From NCBI GenBank assembly GCA_021414005.1, contig JAIOPH010000004.1, positions 124,001 through 188,000 of the forward strand: 64,000 nucleotides of DNA, given 5' to 3'. Source of the DNA: Chthoniobacter sp. (lineage in GTDB: Bacteria; Verrucomicrobiota; Verrucomicrobiia; Chthoniobacterales; Chthoniobacteraceae). Positions 8,427 through 16,126 of the stretch are shown piece after piece. Made by a program: the position numbers and the translations under genes. Under the pieces are notes generated by a model that was not told where the DNA came from, searched no databases, and saw nothing but the letters and a program-made list of their open reading frames with translations. How positions within the stretch are numbered: the first letter of the stretch is position 1; each line of letters starts with the position of its first letter.

Positions 8427-9221
8427 GTGCCTGAACTCGCGGAGGTCGAATACTACAGGAAGGAGTGGGACGCCGGGTTGCGGCGGACGATCACACGCGT
8501 GGCGGTGCATGCGGAGAAGCGGCTCTTTCGCGGCGGCGACATGACGCGACTCGCCGCGCAAATGCCGGGCGCGAAGCTGCTCGGCTCCGAGGCGCGGGCG
8601 AAACAAATGCTCTTCCGCTTTTCGCGCGACCTGTGGCTCGGTGTGCATCTCGGCATGACGGGAAAACTGCGCGCCGAGCCGCCGGATTTCGCGCCCGGCC
8701 GGCACGATCATCTGGTGCTTTTTCAAAAGTCATGCGCGCTTGTTTTCACCGACCCGCGGATGTTTGGCCGGGTGCTATTTCACGAAGGCCGGCAGCCGCC
8801 CGCGTGGTGGACCGCGCTGCCGCCGGCGGTGACCGCGCCGGAGTTCACGCCGGAGCTGGTGCGGGCGTTTTTGCAAAAGCGGGCGCGCCTGGCCGTGAAA
8901 GCCGCGCTGCTCGTGCAGAGCGCGTTTCCCGGCGTGGGCAACTGGATGGCCGACGAAATCCTCTGGCGCGCGAAAATTGTCCCCGGCGCGCTCTGCGGCA
9001 CGCTCACGAAGGCGCGCGCCGCCGCGCTCTGGCGCGAGGCTCGCGAAGTCTGTAATGGGGCGCTCGCCACAGTCGCCGTGGATTTTTCCGACCCGCCCGA
9101 CGACTGGTTTTACCACGAACGCTGGTCGCCAGATGGCCACTGCCCGCGCGACGGCTCCGCGCTGCGCACCGCGACCATCGGCGGACGCACCACCCGCTGG
9201 TGCCCGCGCTGCCAGCGGTGA
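8427..9221 (+). CDS. mutM: Fpg/MutM-type DNA glycosylase with GTG start
   Basis: 264 aa, starting with GTG at 8427, the only start that leaves the invariant PELAEVE at the N-terminus; after Met removal the Pro is the Schiff-base nucleophile and the following Glu is the second catalytic residue. EARAKQMLFRF carries the conserved beta-hairpin lysine and HLGMTGKL is the usual core segment. VQSAFPGVGNWMADEILWRA is the helix-two-turn-helix. The C-terminal zinc finger reads HCPRDG, then GRTTRWCPRCQR, so the second Cys of the first pair is Asp. The family removes oxidised purines such as 8-oxoguanine and nicks the strand. It probably shares a transcript with the pseudopilin gene. Confidence 0.9.
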   Translation: MPELAEVEYYRKEWDAGLRRTITRVAVHAEKRLFRGGDMTRLAAQMPGAKLLGSEARAKQMLFRFSRDLWLGVHLGMTGKLRAEPPDFAPGRHDHLVLFQKSCALVFTDPRMFGRVLFHEGRQPPAWWTALPPAVTAPEFTPELVRAFLQKRARLAVKAALLVQSAFPGVGNWMADEILWRAKIVPGALCGTLTKARAAALWREAREVCNGALATVAVDFSDPPDDWFYHERWSPDGHCPRDGSALRTATIGGRTTRWCPRCQR

Positions 9222-9263
9222 GGCGGTTGACGCACCGCGCCACGGCGGGTAGCTGTCTGCACC

Positions 9264-10478
9264 ATGACCCGCTCACCTTTCCTCGTCGCGGCGTTCGCCG
9301 CGGGATTTTTCCACGTCATTTGCACCGCCTCGGCGGACTGGATGCACTATCGCGGTCCGACGGCCCAGGGCGTTTCGGCGGAAAAATTGCCCGCCATCCC
9401 GGCGGACGGACCGAAGCAGATTTGGAAGACGGCGGTCGGCGTCGGCACGTCGTCGGTCACGGTCAGCGGCGAGCACGTTTTCACGATGGGCAACGTCGAG
9501 GGCACGGACACCGTGTGGTGCCTGCACGCGAAGACCGGCGCGGTGGTGTGGAAGCACGAATACCCGCTCGATCTCGACAAGCGGATGTTTGAAGGCGGCA
9601 CTGCGGCGACGCCGACGCTCGACGGTCCGCATGTCTATACCGTGAGCCATCAGGGTGATCTGTTTTGCCTCAATGCGGCGACCGGCAAGCCGGTCTGGTA
9701 CAAGCACTATCAAAAGGATTTCGGCGGAAAGCGGCCGCAGTGGGGCTTCGCGGGTTCGCCCACAGTCGAGGGGAATCTCCTGCTCCTCGATGTCGGCGGA
9801 AACGGCGCCTCGACCGTGGCCCTGAACAAACTGACTGGCGCGATGGTGTGGAAAAGCGGCGACGACAAAGCCGGCTACGCGTCGCCCGTGGTGGCGACCC
9901 TCGCGGGTAAAAAGACCGTCGTGATGTTCAAGGCGGGGCACGTTGTGGGCCTCGATTTGAAAGACGGGCACGAGCTTTGGCGCAGCGCATGGAAGACGAG
10001 TTACGACGTGAATGCGGCGACGCCGATCGCCACGGGCGACACCGTTTTCATCTCGTCCGGCTACGGCTCGGGCTGCGGGCTGGTGGCCGTGGCGGCTCGC
10101 GGTGCCACCGAGCACTGGCGGAATAAGAGCATCCGCTCGCATTTCAACACCCCTGCGCTCCTGCAAGGCCACGTCTATGGCATCGACGGCCAGGACGGCT
10201 CGGGCTCGCCGCTTACCTGCCTCGATCTCGCGACCGGCGAGACCAAGTGGCAGGAGAAGTCGGTGGGCGGCGGTGCCGCGGTGATCGTGGACGGCAAGCT
10301 CCTCTGCCTCACGGAAAAGGGCGAGTTGGTGATCGCTGAGGCCACGTCCGCCGGCTTTAAGCCGATTTCCCGCACCCAAGTCCTCGGCAAGCGCTGCTGG
10401 GTCCAGCCCACCTATGCCAACGGACGAATCTTTTGCCGCAACAACCAGGGCGACCTCGTGGCGCTGGAGTTGAAATAA
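9264..10478 (+). CDS. Secreted PQQ-like beta-propeller repeat protein
   Basis: 404 aa with a signal peptide (MTRSPFLVAAFAAGFFHVIC, then TASA). The mature protein begins WMHYRGPTAQGVS, the usual opening of planctomycete and verrucomicrobial PQQ-like proteins. Repeated blades carry the WxxxGxxxW-like pattern: CLHAKTGAVVWKHEY, CLNAATGKPVWYKHY, ALNKLTGAMVWKSG, GLDLKDGHELWRS, CLDLATGETKWQEKS. These form a BamB/quinoprotein-type propeller. No quinone-enzyme active site is evident, so it is more likely a binding or scaffold protein than a dehydrogenase. Its end faces the broken sulfatase gene. Exact role unknown. Confidence 0.88.
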   Translation: MTRSPFLVAAFAAGFFHVICTASADWMHYRGPTAQGVSAEKLPAIPADGPKQIWKTAVGVGTSSVTVSGEHVFTMGNVEGTDTVWCLHAKTGAVVWKHEYPLDLDKRMFEGGTAATPTLDGPHVYTVSHQGDLFCLNAATGKPVWYKHYQKDFGGKRPQWGFAGSPTVEGNLLLLDVGGNGASTVALNKLTGAMVWKSGDDKAGYASPVVATLAGKKTVVMFKAGHVVGLDLKDGHELWRSAWKTSYDVNAATPIATGDTVFISSGYGSGCGLVAVAARGATEHWRNKSIRSHFNTPALLQGHVYGIDGQDGSGSPLTCLDLATGETKWQEKSVGGGAAVIVDGKLLCLTEKGELVIAEATSAGFKPISRTQVLGKRCWVQPTYANGRIFCRNNQGDLVALELK

Positions 10479-10532
10479 GCCTGTTACCTCTTCCGGCTCT
10501 CGACGCGGAGGGTTCCCCTACCGTCCAGAGCG

Positions 10533-11671
10533 CTATCCTCGAAGCGTGGTCAGGGAGTTTCGCTGTCTTTTTTGGAAGCGGGAGTTTGGCGGTATTGCTC
10601 GCTTAGTTTGATGAGCACTGCGGCGGTTATTGCCAAAGGCGGCGTTGTAGAAAGTAAAGACGCGGTCCCAGCCGGGCATGAGCTCGCCTTTTAGCGCAGG
10701 GACGAATGAGCGTCCGTCCACGCCGGGAATTTCCGGCAGCCCGACGGCGTCGAGCGGAGTGGGTGTGAAGTCGAGCGTGCTAACGAGGTGGCTGTGGTCC
10801 ACCTCGCCGGGTTTCGTAACCCCGGGCCAGCGCATAATGAGCGCGCCGCGGGAGCCGTTTTCGTAGCAGTTGGATTTTGCGAACGGGAATGACATGCCGT
10901 GGTCGCCGGCCCAAAAGACGACGAGCGTGTTTTCGGCAAAGCATTTTTCGACCAGCACCTTGAGCACCGCGCCGAGGGTGTCGTCGAGACGGCGGACGTT
11001 CGTGTAATAGCCGGCGAGTTCGCGGCGGATGTCTGGCAGGTCTTCGAGAAAGCCCGACACGGTGGTGATTTCCTCCGTTTTCACCCATCGGCTCGGGGCT
11101 TCGCCGCCGGCTAGGTCGGCGGGGTCTTTCATGCCAATGAACGGGCGGTGCGGGTCGTAGCAATTGACGTTGTGAAAAAGCGGGCGGTCCTGTTCGCGCG
11201 CGGTTTTCAGGAATTTGCGCGTGGCTTCAGCGAGCTTCGACGGATGACGGCTGATGCCGTCTTCGCCGACATCCACACAGAATTTATCCGCAGGCTGATG
11301 GCGGCTGCTTTTCCCAAACGTCGAGATGAGATAACCCGCATCGTGCAACTGCTGGTTAAGCGTGCGCACAGCAGGCTGGAGCGGGAAAAATCCCTTCGAG
11401 CCGCTGCGATGCGGGTATCGCCCGGTGAGCATGGTTTGGCGCGATGGCTGGCAGACGGCCACGGTGGCGTAGGCGAATTCAAAGCGCAGGGCCTCGCTGG
11501 CGAGATGGTCGATGTTCGGCGTCAGATCTTTGAGCGGCCCGCCATAGACACCGCTGGAATCGAAGTTCATGTCGTCTGCGGTGAAGAGCAGGATATTCAA
11601 GCGTGGGGCTGGTGCGACGTTACCGCGAGGGGGAGCGCCAGTGCGGCGAGTAGGAGGAGCAGAAATTTCAT
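10533..11671 (-). pseudogene. Secreted sulfatase, frameshifted after signal peptide and truncated at C-terminus
   Basis: The main frame reads LNILLFTADDMNFDSSGVYG, a sulfatase metal site, and AVCQPSRQTMLTGRYPHRSG with the C-x-P-S-R formylglycine motif; WAGDHGM is a further metal-site segment. It resembles N-sulfoglucosamine-type sulfatases. The best start, ATG at 11671, opens a good signal peptide (MKFLLLLLAALALPLA), but that frame ends at TGA soon after, and the sulfatase frame is reached only by a one-base shift near 11620-11630, next to a run of five C. After GNNRRSAHQTKR the sequence loses resemblance and stops, so roughly the last hundred residues are missing. A sequencing error could explain the first defect, not the second. 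Confidence 0.75.
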
Positions 11672-11776
11672 GGGTTAGTTATCGTTGATGCGCTTGATAT
11701 CTGATCGCGGCGTGTTATAGCTTCGCCAAGCAGGGATTCTGTCGAGTTCCTCACCACGGTCCCGCCCGTCGTGCCG

Positions 11777-12688
11777 TTATTTGAGCTCCAGTTTCAGGAG
11801 TTTGGCGGCACTTTCCCGATAGATCTTATTCTTCACGTCAGCGGGCAGATTCAGGGTTTCAAAGTAAGTCCACTCCTTCTCCGGGGCCGGAATTGTGGCC
11901 AAGGACCACCAGCCGGCGTCCGTGCCGAAAAGTAACTTATCGGCGTTCCGGATGATGAATTCCCGCGCGTAGTCCCCTTGGCTGCTGAGAGCGGCCACGG
12001 CGGCCGGCGATAAGTCGGCATAAAGGTTCGGGTAGGTCTGCAACAAACGCTCGCAAGTGCGATTCCCCAACTGCCGCCACCAATAGGAATGGGCGATCAG
12101 GATGCATTGCGGATAGGCCTTCAGCACTTTTTCCAGATGAGGCAGTTTGTTCTCATCCATGTTCCGCTTTTGGTCGATGTGAAACATCACCGGTAGTCCG
12201 ACTCGGTTACAGGCGTCGTAAAAAAACAAATTCTTCGGGTCGTCGAACATGAGCCCGACGCCGTAATGTTCCCCGAAACCGATAGCCCCGTCCTTCTTCT
12301 CCCGTTCTAAAATCTTCACGGTGTCTTCAATGGTTTGCACTTCGTCGGGATAGATGATGCAGAAGCGATGGATGCGGCCCTTGTATTTGCTATAGTTCTC
12401 CAGCATTTGCTGGCGCTCCCCCTCATTACCGGGGCGACTTCCCTTGTGATCGAGCGGGTGGATGATGCACTGCGTCACATGCATGCGCGTCATCTAGGCG
12501 TCCACCACGTCCAGCCCATCCTTGCGGCACGCGAAGGCATGCACATGGGTGTCAATGAACCCACCCTCCGGAGGGTCCGGCGCTCTGCTGGCCGGCGGGG
12601 CTTCCCCTTCCGCAGCCGAGACCATGGGTGCCCAGGGAAAACAGCAAAATGTAGCGAGAAGGGGAATAAGTCGGTTCAGAACCATCAT
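11777..12688 (-). pseudogene. Secreted amidohydrolase-family protein interrupted by an in-frame TAG
   Basis: From the ATG at 12688 the frame gives a signal peptide (MMVLNRLIPLLATFCCF, then PWAPMVSAAEG) and GGFIDTHVHAFA, the H-x-H metal site of TIM-barrel amidohydrolases. It stops after 64 residues at a TAG at 12494-12496. The same frame continues for 238 residues (MTRMHVTQCIIHPLD, GFGEHYGVGL, PVMFHIDQKR, LIAHSYWWR, LLFGTDAGWW), a normal Amidohydro_2 barrel with later metal-site His and Asp. Both halves are well preserved and exactly in register, so one base substitution explains the break. Readthrough or a sequencing error are alternatives. It is probably cotranscribed with the broken sulfatase. 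Confidence 0.8.
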
Positions 12689-12848
12689 GGAAAGTTTGGT
12701 GAGGTCTTGCGCGATCGTGAGGATTTAGGCGCGCGGTAATGGAGTTGATGCTTGATTCGATGCGCCGCGTTCTTATAGAAACTTTTGCCAATCTCCCGAT
12801 GTGGTTTTGACATTGAGTCCCGCGATGGGTGACGCATCCTTTCTCAAT

Positions 12849-14423
12849 ATGATCACTGTTTCGTGCTTTTCTCGTCGTGGGTTGGTGGTTTCGCTTCTTG
12901 CGGTCGTCGCGGTTTTACTAGCCTCGCCCGCGAGTGCTGTGGTCCGGCTTCCGCGAGTTATCGGCAGCGACATGGTTTTGCAGCGGGAGGTGGAGGTGCC
13001 GGTTTGGGGATGGGCGGCCCCGGGCGAGAGTGTGACGTGCGAGCTGGGGCAGGCTAAGGTAACGGCTGTGGCCAATGCGCAGGGTGAGTGGATGGTGAAG
13101 TTGCCGCCTCTGCCGGCGGGCGGGCCGTTCGCGATGGAGGTGCGCGGGCAGAACACGCTCAAGCTGACGGGGATTTTGGTGGGCGAGGTGTGGGTGTGTT
13201 CGGGGCAGTCGAACATGGAGATGGGTGTGGCGATGGCGAAGGACGCGAAGCAGGAAGTGGCGGCGGCGGCGTATCCGCAGATCCGTCTTTTTCTCGTGCC
13301 AAAGAAGACGGCAGGCCGACCGCAGCCGGATGTGGAGGCGACTTGGCGTGAGTGTTCACCGACGAGCATTGCCGCAAATTTTCCGCAGGCGGGTTGGGGT
13401 GGTTTCTCGGCGGTCGCGTACTATTTCGGGCGTGAATTGCATCAGACGCTCAAGGTGCCAATCGGCCTGATTGAGTCATCTTGGGGTGGCACGCGCATTG
13501 AGCCGTGGACGCCACCGAGTGGGTTCGCGGCGGTGCCGGCATTGAAGGCGGTGAGCGAGAGAGTGGAGCAGGCCAATACTGGCTATGTGAAATCCGCAAC
13601 GGCGGCGATCGACCAATTGGAGACGGCGATCGCCAATGCGCGGAAAGCACTCGCCAGTGGTGGGCCGCTCCCGGCGATTCCCGTGCTGAACGTGAGGCAT
13701 CCGCTCGAAGGTAATGCCGATCCCGTGAGTCTGTACAACGGCATGATTCATCCGCTCGTGCCCTTCGCTATCCGCGGCGCAATTTGGTATCAGGGTGAAT
13801 CCAACAACGGCGAGGGGATGCAGTATTTTGAAAAGATGAAGGCGCTCGTCGGCGGCTGGCGGCAAGTCTGGAAACAGGGCGATTTCCCGTTTTATTACGT
13901 GCAGATCGCGCCCTACAAATACGGCGTGGCCCCGACCCAACTCCCGGCGATCTGGAATGCTCAACTCGCGGCGCTCTCAATCCCGAATACCGGCATGGCC
14001 GTAACCACCGACATCGCCACGCTCAATGACATCCACCCGCCCAACAAGCAGGACGTGGGTAAGCGCCTGGCGTTGTGGGCACTCGCGCGGACTTATGGGA
14101 AAAAGGAATACGTTTTCTCCGGGCCTCTCTACAGAAGCATGACGATCGAGGGCGGAAAGATCGTACTTTCGTTTGACCACCTCGGCACGGGGCTTGACGC
14201 AGCCGACGATCTGGATCTGACGCATTTCGAAATCGCCGGCGAGGATGGGAAGTTCTTCGCAGCCAAGGCGGTGATGGTCGGCGAGCACGTGGTTGTGTCT
14301 GCCGACACGGTGCCCGCGCCAAAAAATGTGCGCTTCGGCTGGGATCAACTGGCGCGACCAAACCTGGCGAATAAGGAAGGATTCCCGGCCTCGCCATTCA
14401 ACACGACCGAATTGCCACGCTGA
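12849..14423 (+). CDS. Secreted sialate O-acetylesterase-like SGNH hydrolase
   Basis: 524 aa. I chose the ATG at 12849 because a signal peptide (RGLVVSLLAVVAVLLASPAS) then begins near the N-terminus; the longer frame from 12801 adds an unlikely leader. LPRVIGSDMVLQRE is the typical first mature segment, VWVCSGQSNMEMG holds the nucleophilic Ser (about residue 118), AIWYQGESNNGEG is the second block and LNDIHPPNKQDVGKRLA supplies the catalytic His. The family removes O-acetyl groups from sialic acids or other acetylated glycans. It is divergent from the broken amidohydrolase, suggesting a glycan-degradation neighbourhood. A strong terminator follows. Confidence 0.88.
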   Translation: MITVSCFSRRGLVVSLLAVVAVLLASPASAVVRLPRVIGSDMVLQREVEVPVWGWAAPGESVTCELGQAKVTAVANAQGEWMVKLPPLPAGGPFAMEVRGQNTLKLTGILVGEVWVCSGQSNMEMGVAMAKDAKQEVAAAAYPQIRLFLVPKKTAGRPQPDVEATWRECSPTSIAANFPQAGWGGFSAVAYYFGRELHQTLKVPIGLIESSWGGTRIEPWTPPSGFAAVPALKAVSERVEQANTGYVKSATAAIDQLETAIANARKALASGGPLPAIPVLNVRHPLEGNADPVSLYNGMIHPLVPFAIRGAIWYQGESNNGEGMQYFEKMKALVGGWRQVWKQGDFPFYYVQIAPYKYGVAPTQLPAIWNAQLAALSIPNTGMAVTTDIATLNDIHPPNKQDVGKRLALWALARTYGKKEYVFSGPLYRSMTIEGGKIVLSFDHLGTGLDAADDLDLTHFEIAGEDGKFFAAKAVMVGEHVVVSADTVPAPKNVRFGWDQLARPNLANKEGFPASPFNTTELPR

Positions 14424-14480
14424 GCTCCCCGGGTGTTCCGCCGATTCGGACGAATCGTCACCGTAGCTTGTGAGTAAATA

Positions 14481-14511
14481 AAAAACGCGAGCCGTAAAAC
14501 TCGCGTTTTTT
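14481..14511. terminator. Bidirectional intrinsic terminator
   Basis: A perfect 11-bp stem, AAAAACGCGAG / CTCGCGTTTTT, with an eight-base loop. It has a T run on one strand and the mirrored T run on the other. It lies between convergent genes ending at 14423 (+) and 14532 (-) and can serve both. Confidence 0.9.
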
Positions 14512-14531
14512 AAATCACTCTTCTTCCACGC

Positions 14532-15824
14532 CTACGGACTTGCTGGCGTAGGAATGTTCGGTGTTTTCACACCATTGAGGTTCGGCGGGAACCCAAGGGA
14601 ACCGGGAAGGTAGGGCGAACCGGGAGGGGCCGCAGCGATAGGGACATTTTTTGGATCTTTCGGATCGAGTGGTCCTTCGGCGATGGCCTTGTAGTCTTTG
14701 CCACCCGCGCCGCTGTAGCCGGCGACGACTTCCGGCTTCAAGCCGACTTCGTAGTCGTTCATCGAGAATGCACCGAATGTGTTAATCTCGCGGATCGTCA
14801 GCGTGTCCGCGGCGTTTTGCGGAGTCCAGCGGACGGCGAGTTTGGTGGCGGGGATGGCGGCGAACTCTACATTGGAGCGCGAGTTCGATCCGTCGAAGAC
14901 AATCTTCGTGGTTGGAACGCTGCCTTCCAAGGAAACTGGCTTGGCACCCGGTACCGAGGCCGATGCGACCGCCGAGACATCGGCGTCGTTGATCGCAAAG
15001 AATTCCAGTGTTCCTTTCGGTGAGCCATCGGCGAGGAGGGCGATACGGGAAACGGACTGTACGCCGTTGTAGGCGATGACCGCACCGGACTCACCTTTCG
15101 AGGCGCTCAGTGTCAGGCTGCTTTCAGGGTTGTCGTCGAGGCCTTTCTGCCAAGGCAGGAACCCATCGGGAGAGTTAGCGCTGGAGATGCGGGCCTGTGC
15201 GTAGAGTCCGTTGAGATTGAAGGCGGTCTTGCTGTTGACGTATTGGCCAAAGATGGCCCGTGCATCAATGGCGGTTTCCCGTTTGCGGAGATTGTAATCC
15301 ACAGCGGGGCGCTCGCCATATAGGTAAAGGCTAAAGAGTGGACCGGGGTCGGCGAGATCCGTCTGGATAAGCACGTATTTCGCAAAGCGACTGAAAGGCT
15401 TCGTGAGTTTTTTTTGGTTAACCGAATCGAAAGCGACGTTTTGTGCCAGCGCGGTCCACGATTTTGCTCCGGGTGCGGCCAGTTCGTCTCCAGCAAAGAT
15501 CGAGATCGTGCCTTCGGCGGGCCGGGAAGAGACGCTGAAATTCGAGATCATTTCGGGTTCCGGCAGGGCGATTAGGTAGTTCTGTTTACCTGCGGCCACC
15601 GGCCAACCGGTGGTGATGTCATCATCCAACCAAGCCGCCGCTGCCTCTGTGGGCACGAAAGTTTGATTGGCGGGATTGAATACGAACAGATTCGCACCGA
15701 GATGCTGGCGGGCGAAATTCTTCGGGAATACCTGGAGTTGCTTCACTGTCGGATCACCGTCCGCTGCGAGAGCGAGGGTGGTGCAGACGGCCGTTACGAG
15801 CGACACGATGGATGTGGTCTTCAT
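14532..15824 (-). CDS. Secreted protein of unknown function, possible discoidin-like folds
   Basis: 430 aa from the ATG at 15824, which gives a clear signal peptide (MKTTSIVSLVTAVCTTLALA, then ADG). I do not recognise a family. The first half, around AAWLDDDITTGWPVAAGKQN and KYVLIQTD, has the spacing seen in galactose-binding (F5/8 type C) beta-sandwiches. A second similar stretch may follow, with LTLSASKGESGAVIAYNGVQ, LEFFAINDADVSA and KLAVRWTPQNAADTLTIREI. The C-terminal tail is rich in Pro, Gly and Asn. No enzyme motif is seen. It shares the terminator at 14481-14511 with the esterase gene and is divergent from the pseudokinase gene. A surface or extracellular binding role is only a guess. 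Confidence 0.7.
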   Translation of the reverse strand: MKTTSIVSLVTAVCTTLALAADGDPTVKQLQVFPKNFARQHLGANLFVFNPANQTFVPTEAAAAWLDDDITTGWPVAAGKQNYLIALPEPEMISNFSVSSRPAEGTISIFAGDELAAPGAKSWTALAQNVAFDSVNQKKLTKPFSRFAKYVLIQTDLADPGPLFSLYLYGERPAVDYNLRKRETAIDARAIFGQYVNSKTAFNLNGLYAQARISSANSPDGFLPWQKGLDDNPESSLTLSASKGESGAVIAYNGVQSVSRIALLADGSPKGTLEFFAINDADVSAVASASVPGAKPVSLEGSVPTTKIVFDGSNSRSNVEFAAIPATKLAVRWTPQNAADTLTIREINTFGAFSMNDYEVGLKPEVVAGYSGAGGKDYKAIAEGPLDPKDPKNVPIAAAPPGSPYLPGSLGFPPNLNGVKTPNIPTPASP

Positions 15825-16126
15825 AGTTTTGTGTTTTGTAGAGGGCGCGGTTGGAAAATGAAATCTAAAAATTTGAGATTTTTCCAGCCCGGCAGATTTT
15901 ATGGAAAGTATTGACAATTATGGTTGGCGCATTGCCGTTGGCAACAAGTATTTTCGATTTTTTCGTTGTCACGAAAGTCTGGTGGTAGGCAGTCTGAGTT
16001 TTCGCCATTGGCGATGGCGGGGCAAGTCGTTAACGAGTTTCCCCAGCCTTCGGCGGATGACTGAGGACATTCTCAGAACATTGGCCGAATTTTAGCTTAG
16101 CAAGCCACCTTCCATCTCCCGCGCAT
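15825..16126. other. 302-bp divergent intergenic region
   Basis: This is AT-richer than its surroundings and lies between two divergent genes, so it should hold both promoters. TTGACA at 15912-15917 is a possible -35 on the plus strand, but I see no convincing -10 at the right distance. TGCC-GTT-GGCA near 15933-15943 is a short inverted repeat. I see no RNA gene; the short frame at 15901-16095 has no recognisable content. Confidence 0.5.

Noticed and set aside
15901..16095. A 64-codon plus-strand frame before the pseudokinase gene
   Set aside because: No recognisable content and it occupies the expected divergent promoter region.
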